Shown here piece by piece: positions 33,284 through 40,688 of a stretch of 40,688 nt of DNA. Made by a program: the position numbers and the translations under genes. Each line of letters starts with the position of its first letter. Position 1 is the stretch's first letter. Source of the DNA: Pseudomonadota bacterium (GTDB lineage: Bacteria > Pseudomonadota > Gammaproteobacteria > Steroidobacterales > Steroidobacteraceae); the NCBI GenBank assembly GCA_947454665.1, contig CANGMU010000001.1, forward strand, positions 1 to 40,688, in the 5' to 3' direction. The notes beneath the pieces were generated by a model. The model saw nothing but the letters and a program-made list of their open reading frames with translations. It was not told the origin of the DNA and did no database searches.

Positions 33284-34312
33284 CTAGAAGGGAAGCGTAG
33301 CCAGCTGCGTGCTGCGGTAAGCGAACTCGAGGAACTGGCTCGGATCGCCAAGCTGTTTCAGGACGGGATGACCGATCAGCGGCCGATCCGCCACGATGGG
33401 CACGACGCCCTTGAACTCCTTGCCGGCATTGAACTCCGCGACATCCCTGGGGCCCAGGCCCTTGTTGAACAGGACGAAGAACTGTCGGAACAGCTGCCAG
33501 TAAAGGTCCTTCATCTTCACGACATCGGCGCCGGTCATCAGCGGGCCATTGGCCGGCACGACGATCGTGTCCGGCTTCACGAGCTCGGCCAGGATGTCGT
33601 ACGAGCGCACGAAGCCGTGCATGAAGCCGCCGTTGAGATAGTCGATCACCGGCCAGCGGTCCGAGGCCACCGGGCCGCCCGCAACGAGCACGTTGCGCTT
33701 CGGGAAATAGACGTACAGGTCGCCATCGGTGTGCGCGCCCGGCAGGTGGCGGTATTGCACCGACTCGCCATTGAACTCGAGGGTGCCCTGGTCATAGGTG
33801 GTCTTAGTCGGCCGCGCGTTCTCCGGCAGCGGCGCGATGGTGCCGTCGAAGAGCGGCGAACGCATCTTGCGGCCGACGGTCAGCCGCGTGACCTCATGCG
33901 CGAAGATCATCGCGCCGTCCTTGCCGGCGGCCTCGTTGAGACCGGTCTGGTCCGGGTGCCAATGCGTGTTGACCAGCGTGTGGATGCGACGCGTGCCGAG
34001 CTTGCCATGCACGGCCTTCAAGAGCAGCGCGGCATTCACCGCGTTGCCACCGTCCACCAGCAGCGCGCCGTCAGGGCCCGGCAAGGCCACGACATTGCAG
34101 CCGCTGCCGGCGAACAGCGTCAGACCGCCGATGTCCTGCTGGGTGATGTCCTTGGCGGACACCTTCCTGCCGACGAAGGGCTTCGTGATGAGCGAATAGT
34201 CGATGCCGGCCGGCGGCGGCGCGGCCAGCAAGGGCGCCGCGGCCCCGAGCAGCGGCGCAGCGAGGGTGAACTGCGCGCTGTCACGCAGGAAAGAGCGACG
34301 AGAGACGGTCAT
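33284..34312 (-). CDS. Exported MBL-fold metallo-hydrolase with altered metal site
   Basis: A 342-residue protein with a Tat-type signal (SRRSFLRD, residues 4-11, then a hydrophobic stretch and AAPPPA). The MBL fold shows N-T-H117-W-H119-P-D121-Q122, where the usual H-x-H-x-D-H ends in Gln. It also has His194 (GAHTDGD) and Asp218 (ASDRW). At the position of the last His ligand (normally PGHGP) it reads PANGP with Asn255. So first-site ligands are intact but two second-site ligands are replaced, suggesting a one-metal or otherwise modified enzyme. The substrate is unknown; lactones and thioesters are common in the superfamily. It is gene 4 of the block, 10 bases after the ankyrin gene, with AAGGGA ahead. 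Confidence 0.87.
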   Translation of the reverse strand: MTVSRRSFLRDSAQFTLAAPLLGAAAPLLAAPPPAGIDYSLITKPFVGRKVSAKDITQQDIGGLTLFAGSGCNVVALPGPDGALLVDGGNAVNAALLLKAVHGKLGTRRIHTLVNTHWHPDQTGLNEAAGKDGAMIFAHEVTRLTVGRKMRSPLFDGTIAPLPENARPTKTTYDQGTLEFNGESVQYRHLPGAHTDGDLYVYFPKRNVLVAGGPVASDRWPVIDYLNGGFMHGFVRSYDILAELVKPDTIVVPANGPLMTGADVVKMKDLYWQLFRQFFVLFNKGLGPRDVAEFNAGKEFKGVVPIVADRPLIGHPVLKQLGDPSQFLEFAYRSTQLATLPF

Positions 34313-34322
34313 GGAAATCCCT

Positions 34323-35891
34323 TTAGCGCGTGACGACCGATTCCACCGGCCAGAGCACCGAGTCGTACACGGCGGTCGCGATGGGTGGGCCCTGCGGCGG
34401 CCAGTCCGGCGTCGCGGTGAGCTCGACCTTCGCACCGAGCTTGCGCAGGTTGGCGGCCAGCGCGTTGTTGGGCGGCTGCGCCATGGCAAGGAAGGGCACA
34501 TACCCACGGCCCATCGCGTAATCGAGCGCGGTAAGGCCGTCTTCGTCCTTCGCGTTGATGTCCAGCTTCAAATCGAGCAGGGCCTGGATCAGCTGCGGAT
34601 TGCCCCCGTTTCGCACGACGTAGTGCAGGGCCGAACCGCCGCGCGTGCGGGCCAGGAAATGCCGCTTCGACATCAGGTTGACGTCGGCGCCTGCCTGGGC
34701 GAGCAGCTTGACCAATTCGGCCTGCGGATTGGTACGCGGGCCCCGGGCAGCGGCCTCTCCTTCTTCCGCCTGCGCCGCAGGTTCTTCCGGGAAGGCGAAC
34801 GGCGACCGACCGCCCCGACGTGAATTTACCGCCATGATGATCGGGCCGCGACCATCGGCCGTGGCCAGATGCACGTTGGCGCCGTGCGCCAGCAGCAGCT
34901 TCACCACCTCGAGGTTGCCGGTTCCGCAGGCCACCAGGAAAGGCGTCATGCCGCGATCCGCGGCACCACCCAGGCCCGTGGCCCCGAAGTGCTGCTGCTG
35001 GTTCGGATTGGCGCCACGCTCGACCAGCAGGTTCACCAGCGCACGGCCAGTGGTCTTGTTCGGCTGGTCATTGTCGAGCGGGTTGCGGTTGTTCGCCGTC
35101 TGCATGTTGCCGATGGCCACATGCAACGGTGCGCGACCGTACCAGTCCCAGCCGTTAACGTCGGCACCGGCCTCAACAAGACGCTTGGCGATATCCCAGT
35201 TGGCGTTGAGCATGGCCACCGAAAGAGGGCCCACCTCGCTCGGATCGCCCAGGTTCACGTCCGCCTTGTGCTTGAGCAGGATCTCGACGCATTCGCGGCA
35301 GTTTTCGCGCGCGGCGTAGAGCAGCGGCGTGAGGCCACCGCGGTCCAGAGATTTGGCGCGGCTTTCTGCCTGCACCACGCGCTGATAGTCGCGGATCGCA
35401 CTGCGGGCATTCACGTCGGCGCCCTTCGAGGCCAGCAGTTCGACCATCGCCGGATGACGGCGCGCTACCGCCCACATCAACGGCGTCTGTCCGCCGAAGC
35501 TTTCTTTCGGATCGACCTTCGCGCCGGCCTTGAGCAGCGATTTCGCCGCCTCGACGTTGCCGGCTCGCGCCACCAGGTGCAGTGCGGTCTCGCCGTCGGC
35601 ATTGGGGGACGTCGGGTCGGCGCCGGCCTTCAGCAACAGCGCGATCAGCTCGGTGTTGCCGCTGTCGGCAGCCAGCTGCATCGCGTTGACGCCGTAGACA
35701 TTCGTCGCGCGCACTTTCGCGCCCGCCTTGATCAGCCGCTTCGCCGCCGCGACGTCGCCCTCAAAGGCGGCCATCTGCAGTGGCGTGGTGCCGTCCGCCC
35801 TGACCGGCTCATCGACCTTCGCGGCGGACACGCTGGCCGTGGCCAGCAGTGCGACAGCGACGGAAGCCAGCGTGATTACCCCTCGTGCCAT
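34323..35891 (-). CDS. Exported ankyrin-repeat protein
   Basis: A 522-residue protein with a signal peptide (about 1-23, ending VSA). About eleven ankyrin repeats run from residue 33 almost to the end, each near the pattern D-G-x-T-P-L-x-x-A-x-x-x-G-x-x-x-x-V-x-x-L-L-x-x-G-A-D-V-N. Examples are GNVEAAKSLLKAGAKVD, HPAMVELLASKGADVNA and GNLEVVKLLLAHGANVH. A polar Glu/Ala insertion (about 366-388) interrupts one of the later repeats. Ankyrin repeats bind proteins, so a periplasmic scaffold or inhibitor for a neighbour such as the DUF1592 or DUF1552 protein is plausible. It is gene 3 of the block, starting 4 bases after the DUF1552 stop, which indicates tight coupling. Confidence 0.92.
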   Translation of the reverse strand: MARGVITLASVAVALLATASVSAAKVDEPVRADGTTPLQMAAFEGDVAAAKRLIKAGAKVRATNVYGVNAMQLAADSGNTELIALLLKAGADPTSPNADGETALHLVARAGNVEAAKSLLKAGAKVDPKESFGGQTPLMWAVARRHPAMVELLASKGADVNARSAIRDYQRVVQAESRAKSLDRGGLTPLLYAARENCRECVEILLKHKADVNLGDPSEVGPLSVAMLNANWDIAKRLVEAGADVNGWDWYGRAPLHVAIGNMQTANNRNPLDNDQPNKTTGRALVNLLVERGANPNQQQHFGATGLGGAADRGMTPFLVACGTGNLEVVKLLLAHGANVHLATADGRGPIIMAVNSRRGGRSPFAFPEEPAAQAEEGEAAARGPRTNPQAELVKLLAQAGADVNLMSKRHFLARTRGGSALHYVVRNGGNPQLIQALLDLKLDINAKDEDGLTALDYAMGRGYVPFLAMAQPPNNALAANLRKLGAKVELTATPDWPPQGPPIATAVYDSVLWPVESVVTR

Positions 35892-35895
35892 GGCC

Positions 35896-37173
35896 TTATG
35901 CCTCGCCGAAGGTGCCGGTTGCGTCGCCGAAGTGATCCAGCTTCACGCCCGCGCGCTGGGACATCGTCAGCAGCACGTTGGCCAGCGGCGTGTCCTTCGG
36001 GGCCGAGATGTGCTGGTTGCCCTTGAATCCACCGCCCTTGCCGAGGACGAGGCAGGGCAGCTGGCTGCAGTTGTGCAGGTCCGAATTACCGAGGTTCGAC
36101 CCGTATAGCATCATGGTCGTGTCGAGCAGGTTCTTGTCGCCTTCCTTGATGCTCTGGAGCTTCTGAGCGAGTCGCGCAAAGCGCTCGATCTGCCAGGTCT
36201 GCACGCGACGCAGCTTTTCCTGCTTGTCCGGATCCTCGCCGTGGTGCGACAGCGGGTGGTAGGCCTCGTCCACGTTGATGGATGGGAAGGTGCGCATCGA
36301 CGCTTCCTTGATCATGCGCAGCGAGGCGACGCGCGTCTGGCCGGTCTGGAAGGCCAGCGCCACCATCTCGAACTGCACGTCCACCAGCTCGGTGAAATCA
36401 TCCGGCGTGCCGCGCGGTGCATCCGGCAGTTCGCCCAGGCTGTCGGCCTTCGCCATCAGTTTCGAGACGCGGCCCTCGACCTCGCGGACCGACTCCAGGT
36501 AATCGCTCACGAGCGCGCGATCCGCCGCGCCGAGCTTGCGGTTGAGGCTGTTGCTGGCTTCGAGCACGTAATCGAGCAGGCTGTCGGTGGCCTTGAGTCG
36601 AGCGACACGGTCGGCGTTGGAATCACCCGGGCCGAACATCGTGTTGAACACCTTGCGCGGGTTGCCTTCCAGCGGGAGGCTGCGGTTGAGCCCCGTGTAG
36701 GACGTGGCACCACCCGGCTCCGCGCAGAGTTCCAGCGAAGTCAGCGGCGTGTCCTTGCCGATCGTCTTCGCGATCAGCTGGTCGACCGAAATGCCGGCCT
36801 CGGGGCCCCAGGTGTTCAGCTGTGGATCCTGCACCGTCAACCAGGTCTGCTCGGTGATGCCGTGCGGCGGATTCTGGCGCTCGCCCGACTTGTTGCGGAT
36901 GTTGGTGAACAGCGTGACGTAGTCGCGCACGGCTTCCATCGGCTTGAGGATGGGCGAGAACTCGAAGCCCTTGCCCGTGCCCTTGGGCACCCAGAACCGC
37001 TCCACCGCCCCATGCGGCACATACACGAAGCCGACGCGCGGCTTCACGGCGGCGGCGGTGTCAGCCAACGCGGTGCTGGCCGGGACCATCGCGTCCAGCA
37101 GCGGCAGCGCGATGGCGGCGCCGACGCCCTTGAGCATCGTGCGGCGGGGAATGTGCTTCTTGGTGATGAACAT
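35896..37173 (-). CDS. DUF1552 protein (HxxSHH motif)
   Basis: A 425-residue protein with a Tat-like start (PRRTMLKG, then a hydrophobic stretch to about 38). The DUF1552 domain includes VGFVYVPHGAVERFW, TNIRNKSGERQNPPHG, the diagnostic YHPLSHHG (His306, Ser309, His310, His311) and LYGSNLGNSDLHNCSQLPCLVLG. The fold belongs with DUF1501/alkaline-phosphatase-like proteins common in Planctomycetes and some proteobacteria; the reaction is not known. DUF1552 genes are regularly found next to DUF1592 genes, as here, 23 bases after the DUF1592 stop. GGAGG lies 11 bases before the ATG. Gene 2 of the block. Confidence 0.92.
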   Translation of the reverse strand: MFITKKHIPRRTMLKGVGAAIALPLLDAMVPASTALADTAAAVKPRVGFVYVPHGAVERFWVPKGTGKGFEFSPILKPMEAVRDYVTLFTNIRNKSGERQNPPHGITEQTWLTVQDPQLNTWGPEAGISVDQLIAKTIGKDTPLTSLELCAEPGGATSYTGLNRSLPLEGNPRKVFNTMFGPGDSNADRVARLKATDSLLDYVLEASNSLNRKLGAADRALVSDYLESVREVEGRVSKLMAKADSLGELPDAPRGTPDDFTELVDVQFEMVALAFQTGQTRVASLRMIKEASMRTFPSINVDEAYHPLSHHGEDPDKQEKLRRVQTWQIERFARLAQKLQSIKEGDKNLLDTTMMLYGSNLGNSDLHNCSQLPCLVLGKGGGFKGNQHISAPKDTPLANVLLTMSQRAGVKLDHFGDATGTFGEA

Positions 37174-37196
37174 GGTCTTCGGTGCCTCCAGAGAAG

Positions 37197-39683
37197 CTAC
37201 TGAACGGTCGACGCAATCTTGGGAAGGGTCTGCTTCGGCAGCGCTGCGGCCGGCGCGCGACGGCGGAAGGCATCGCTGTTGACGATGCCCAGCACCAGCG
37301 ATTCGAAGCTGAGTCCGTCGGACTTCGCCTCGCGCACGACAGCACGCACGGTCGGCATGTCGTTGTGGTCGATATGGCGACCGACCGCATAGGTCATCAG
37401 CTTCTCCGTGATGATCCCGGCGAACTGGTCGCCGCGCACAGCCAGCGCCTTGTGCAGGTCAGCCGGGCCCACGAGGGTCTGGCCGTCAGGCATCGTGGCC
37501 GTGGAATCGATCACCTGCCGCGACTGCGGATCGATCTTGCGATAAGCGCCGACCGTATCGAAATTCTCGAGCGCGAAGCCGAGCGGATCCATCACGGCAT
37601 GGCAGCTCGCGCAGGCGGGGTTGCGACGGTGGATCTCGGTCTGTTCACGCACGGTCGCGGGCTTGCCCTTCACGGCCTCGCCCAGGTCCGGCACGTTCGG
37701 CGGCGGCACCGCAGGCGGCGTCCCGAGGATGCGTTCCAGGATCCAGGCACCGCGCAGCACCGGAGCCGTGCGGTTCGGATTGGCCGTCACCATCAGCACC
37801 GCGCCCTTGCCCAGCAGGCCATGGCGATTCGGATCTGACAAGGTGACCTTGTGGAAGCCGTTGCCGCGGATGTCCGTATAGCCATAGATCAGCGCGACCT
37901 GCTCGTTGATGAAGCTGTGGTCGGCCGTCAGCAGGTCCGTGACCGGCCGCTCCGAACGCAGGATGCTGTCCATGAACAGCTCCAGTTCCTTCTTGAGCGC
38001 CGGCCGCGGGTCATAAACGCCGCTGGCATGCTGGAACAGCGCCGCCGCGGGGACGATGCTGTCCATCTTCGCGATGTTGAGCCACTGGAAGGCGAAATCA
38101 CGCGTCAGCGAGATGGCGCGCGGATCCGCGATCATCCGGTGGACCTGGGCCTTCAGCACGTCCGGCTTGGAAAGCTGGCCCGTCTCGGCGAGCGAAAGCA
38201 GGGTGTCGTCCGGCAGGCTGCTCCACAGGAAGAAGGACAGGCGCGAAGCCAGCTCCAGGTCCGTCAGCGGACGCGAGCCCTGGTCGACTGCGGCTTCCGC
38301 GCGGTACAGGAAGTGCGGGCTGACCAGGATGGCGGCGATCGACTCGCGCACGCCGCCCTCGAAGCCGTCCACCTTCTGGCCCTTTTCGTAAAAGCGCATC
38401 AGCGGGGCCATGTCCTCGTCCGTGACCGGCCTGCGGAAGGCCTGGCGTGCCAGTCGGCCGATGATCTTCTCGGCGCAGCCGCGCTCTTCCGCGGCGGCGG
38501 CAGGACGGCAGCTGAAGACCTTCTTGCGGCTCGCCGAATCGCTCATGCCGGAGATCTTCAACGGCCCCTTCACCTGGAAGGCGTGCACGGCCGGCACGCG
38601 GTGCTGACCGCCCTCCAGCGCATTCGCCGGACGGCGATCGTCACCGGGCTGGTACTGCAGCGTGCGCGAATCGCTCTCGGCGTAACTGCGACGCAGGAAA
38701 GTCACGGCGAGCGTGTGCTGGCCAGCGGTGGCCCTGAAGCGGATGTCCTTCAGCCGGCCATTGATCTGGGCCACGGCGTCGTCGAGCCGCTGGTCGATGG
38801 CCGTGTGATCCTCTTCGCCACCGATGGTGGTGCGCCAGATCTCCTTGCCGTCGAGCAGCGCGATCACGGTGTTCTCGAACTCCATGTTCGGCACCGTGCG
38901 GGCCAGGGCCATGTCGCCGATGGTGAGCAGATACTCGCCGTCGGCCGGGAAATTATGCAGCGCGCTCATGCCACCGCGCGTGCCGAAGGGCATGCCGTCC
39001 CGGTAGCGACGCTGGTTGCCGGATCCGATGGCCGGCGCGGCGGCCAGCGACAGGATCATGTTCGGAACGAGGCCGTAGGTGGTTTCCAACGGCACCGACT
39101 TCGGGTCGCCCACCGCCAGCAGCGCCAGCGAACGCGAGGCCGAGACCGCCTGGTCCATGAACGTCGCATTCATCTGCAGCGACTCGGCGTTGGTGTCGAA
39201 GTCGTCCTTGAGCGGATCCTGGGGCAGCCAGGTGGCGGCGTCGATCTCGAGGCCCAGCAGGTCCTTCACCGCGTTCGCGTATTCACGGCGGTTGAGGCGA
39301 CGCAGCGGCACATGCCCGACGTGGGGGGCAGCCTCCTGCGCCTTGTCGAGCGTGGTTTCAAGCCAGCTCACCATGCTCTGCACGGCGGCGCGATCCGGCT
39401 GCTGCTTTTCGGTCGGCGGCGGCATCAGGCCGCTGCGCAGCTTCTTGATCGCGGATTCCCAGACCTTGGATTCCTGCGGGATGCCTTCTGCGGACAGCGT
39501 GTCAAAGGCAATGCTGCCGGCCCAGTCCGTGGTGTTGTGGCAGCCGAAGCAGTACTTCTCGACGGTCTGCCAATTCGAGGCGTGCGGAGCCACCGCGGGG
39601 GCAGCCGAGGGCTGCGCCGCAGCGGTCACACCCGAGATCGCGCCAAGGCCCGTCAAAAGAGCCAGCAATCGCATCGCACTCAT
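37197..39683 (-). CDS. DUF1592-type multi-domain cytochrome c protein
   Basis: An 828-residue exported protein with a signal peptide (about 1-23). The order is: an N-terminal haem motif CFGCH (45-49); DUF1587-like RRLNRREYANAVKDLLGL; a long beta-rich insert; DUF1595-like GRLARQAFRRPVTDED; and DUF1592-like DLELASRLSFFLWSSLPDD. A DUF1588-like region follows with a second haem motif CASCH (691-695) before AVMDPLGFALENFD, and then DUF1585-like KLMTYAVGRHID near the end. This is the planctomycete-type PSCyt/PSD architecture with two c-type haems. It is probably a periplasmic redox protein of unknown substrate. The ATG at 39683 has GGGGGAT 4-6 bases ahead; a TTG start at 39743 lies inside the promoter and is rejected. 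First gene of the block. Confidence 0.92.
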   Translation of the reverse strand: MSAMRLLALLTGLGAISGVTAAAQPSAAPAVAPHASNWQTVEKYCFGCHNTTDWAGSIAFDTLSAEGIPQESKVWESAIKKLRSGLMPPPTEKQQPDRAAVQSMVSWLETTLDKAQEAAPHVGHVPLRRLNRREYANAVKDLLGLEIDAATWLPQDPLKDDFDTNAESLQMNATFMDQAVSASRSLALLAVGDPKSVPLETTYGLVPNMILSLAAAPAIGSGNQRRYRDGMPFGTRGGMSALHNFPADGEYLLTIGDMALARTVPNMEFENTVIALLDGKEIWRTTIGGEEDHTAIDQRLDDAVAQINGRLKDIRFRATAGQHTLAVTFLRRSYAESDSRTLQYQPGDDRRPANALEGGQHRVPAVHAFQVKGPLKISGMSDSASRKKVFSCRPAAAAEERGCAEKIIGRLARQAFRRPVTDEDMAPLMRFYEKGQKVDGFEGGVRESIAAILVSPHFLYRAEAAVDQGSRPLTDLELASRLSFFLWSSLPDDTLLSLAETGQLSKPDVLKAQVHRMIADPRAISLTRDFAFQWLNIAKMDSIVPAAALFQHASGVYDPRPALKKELELFMDSILRSERPVTDLLTADHSFINEQVALIYGYTDIRGNGFHKVTLSDPNRHGLLGKGAVLMVTANPNRTAPVLRGAWILERILGTPPAVPPPNVPDLGEAVKGKPATVREQTEIHRRNPACASCHAVMDPLGFALENFDTVGAYRKIDPQSRQVIDSTATMPDGQTLVGPADLHKALAVRGDQFAGIITEKLMTYAVGRHIDHNDMPTVRAVVREAKSDGLSFESLVLGIVNSDAFRRRAPAAALPKQTLPKIASTVQ

Positions 39684-40042
39684 CCCGATCCCCCGTTGGC
39701 CGCAGACAAGGTCTGCGAGCCGTCCACCCTCTTTAACCCCCAAGTATAAGAGCGACTGATCCGGCGGAGGTTCCCCTTTTTAGGCCTCGCCCCGAGGGCT
39801 GCTGCACTGCCGTTGACTTGTCGCCGTGCTGGATGCCAGACCGGCCGCTGGCATGGCACGTCGGCGGCTGCCCGACCCAAGCTGACAGGAGGCGCTTTGA
39901 CGAGTAGACAAGGGTGAGCGAGAGCCGGAGGTCCGTGGACAGTGACAAGCGCTGCCGAGAGCCGCCTTGCCATGACAATGACATTCACCCGGCATTCCAA
40001 CGTACGCAACGGACTGCCTGCCACCCAGAAGATTGGGCGGGA
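39684..40042. other. 359-base intergenic region
   Basis: This is the only gene-free stretch above 300 bases. It holds the leader and promoter of the DUF1592 block at its left end. The rest (about 39760-40042) shows no convincing coding frame, no RNA gene and no strong intrinsic terminator for the MFS gene that ends at 40043. A CCTTTTTAGG palindrome near 39775 and a small GC hairpin near 39785-39800 are the only visible structures. It is the likely place for an operator controlling the block. Confidence 0.6.
39743..39748 (-). promoter_or_regulatory. TATACT -10 element of the seven-gene block
   Basis: TATACT on the minus strand, followed by TGG, 59 bases before the DUF1592 start codon. It has the same hexamer and a similar distance as for the TonB receptor (67) and POT transporter (56). 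No -35 hexamer is recognisable at the usual distance. Confidence 0.45.
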
Positions 40043-40688
40043 TCAGCTAGCCCCGTGTGCCGGGTCCGGATAGCGAGGCATCAGCAGAAATCCGGCACAG
40101 CCGACCAGCAGGCCGATGGCACTCACAAGCAGCGCGAGGGAATAGCTGCCGGTCGTATCACGCACCGCCCCCACCCAGAGCGGACCTATGCCTGAAGCGA
40201 AGATGAAGGCGAAATACAGCCAGCCGTAGATCTTCCCGAACTGCTTCAACCCGAAGTAGCGTGCGATCAGGAATCCCATCAGGTCGAGCTCTGCGCCGAG
40301 CGCGAGGCCGATTGCAATTGCCGTGAGCCAGGCATAGTCGGCGCCCAGAAAGAACAAGCACAGGTTGCCCGCCGCAGCGACCAAGCTGATGGCAATCGCG
40401 ATGAGCGGCGCAAAGATGCGATCCAGTGCCAGGCCCACCAGCATCCGACTGGCAATGACGGCGAGACCGATTTCCCCAGCCAGCTTGCCGGCCGCTCGCG
40501 GTTCAAAACCCGCATCGCCGAGCAGGGGCACGAAATGCGGTAAAAGCCCCATGAACGACAACGACATCATCGCGAAGCTGCCTGCCAGCATCCAGAAAAC
40601 CGGAGTGCGGAACCAATCCGCAGCCTCCTTGGTGTCAACCCGACCCACGCGCTTTATCTCGCCCGCTGCATGCCGCGATGGCAGCAGC
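40043..40688 (-). CDS. MFS transporter, C-terminal half (5' end outside window)
   Basis: The minus-strand frame is open to the last base. The 215 residues present comprise a cytosolic central loop (GEIKRVGRVDTKEAADWFR) and six membrane segments, that is helices 7-12 of a 12-helix MFS carrier. Helix 7 begins PVFWMLAGSFAMMSLSFMGLLPH, and the loop between helices 8 and 9 has GLALDRIFAP in place of motif A. This pattern resembles oxalate/formate antiporter- or monocarboxylate-type carriers. The C-terminus is short and ends HGAS. A GTG at 40648 could be mistaken for a start, but the sequence upstream continues as a normal MFS loop. Confidence 0.85.
   Translation of the reverse strand, partial: LLPSRHAAGEIKRVGRVDTKEAADWFRTPVFWMLAGSFAMMSLSFMGLLPHFVPLLGDAGFEPRAAGKLAGEIGLAVIASRMLVGLALDRIFAPLIAIAISLVAAAGNLCLFFLGADYAWLTAIAIGLALGAELDLMGFLIARYFGLKQFGKIYGWLYFAFIFASGIGPLWVGAVRDTTGSYSLALLVSAIGLLVGCAGFLLMPRYPDPAHGAS

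Noticed and set aside
37851..39749. Long plus-strand frame opposite the DUF1592 gene.
   Set aside because: Its sequence is the antisense of a well-supported multi-domain cytochrome gene and has no recognisable domain or start signal.
39914..40195. Possible small plus-strand gene in the intergenic region before the last MFS gene.
   Set aside because: It runs into the 3' end of the MFS gene on the other strand, lacks a ribosome binding site and resembles no family.
1..40688. Mobile elements, CRISPR arrays, tRNA or rRNA genes, phage or defence genes.
   Set aside because: None seen: no transposase or integrase products, no regularly spaced repeats and no RNA gene signatures.

Overview
The window is about 40.7 kb of dense, high-GC bacterial DNA, with no rRNA, tRNA, IS element, phage gene or CRISPR array that I can see. 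YghU-type glutathione transferase, YaeQ, a RIO-type kinase, DUF3228, TonB-dependent uptake and a GlyGly-CTERM tail point to a gammaproteobacterium. The many exported catabolic proteins (DUF6152, NTF2-like, PQQ dehydrogenase, tannase, DUF1552/DUF1592) suggest the Steroidobacteraceae/Nevskiales area. That placement is inference from gene content, not from a marker gene.

Layout. 1-3.4 kb: the end of a secreted hydrolase, a CynX-type MFS transporter, a lipoprotein and yghU. 3.4-5.3 kb: ligA-ligB (protocatechuate 4,5-dioxygenase) under a recognisable sigma70-type promoter, divergent from an exported NTF2-like protein. 5.3-13.2 kb: a PQQ dehydrogenase with fused cytochrome c, DUF3228, a DUF6152 protein, a TonB-dependent receptor and an ALDH3-like aldehyde dehydrogenase. 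13.4-17.1 kb: a fatty acid desaturase overlapping a two-domain secreted hydrolase, then a secreted protein of the family described below. 17.1-19.8 kb: a POT transporter, 2Fe-2S ferredoxin and RIO kinase operon. 20.0-25.3 kb: a tandem-NTF2 protein, a tannase/feruloyl esterase, YaeQ and a hybrid histidine kinase. 25.3-29.2 kb: another tandem-NTF2 protein, a secreted hydrolase, an FKBP, a DEDDh exonuclease and a secreted cyclophilin. 29.3-39.7 kb: one long minus-strand block of seven genes, DUF1592 - DUF1552 - ankyrin - MBL fold - DUF6152 - carotenoid/lignostilbene-type dioxygenase - MFS. The window ends in the C-terminal half of another MFS transporter.

How the genes may work together. Several enzymes fit use of plant phenolics or lignin fragments: tannase-type esterase, PQQ alcohol dehydrogenase, coniferyl-aldehyde-like ALDH, lignostilbene-type C=C dioxygenase and LigAB ring cleavage. 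The remaining 4,5-cleavage genes (ligC, ligI, ligJ, ligK) are not here, so this is a loose neighbourhood rather than a complete pathway.

The best candidates for something undescribed are four. First, the seven-gene block at 29296-39683. Second, a four-member secreted family with a shared core motif and a conserved pair of cysteines. Third, ten genes, mostly for envelope or exported proteins, that have a run of five or six G where GGAGG is expected. Fourth, a repeated CCTATACT-like promoter element upstream of several of these genes.
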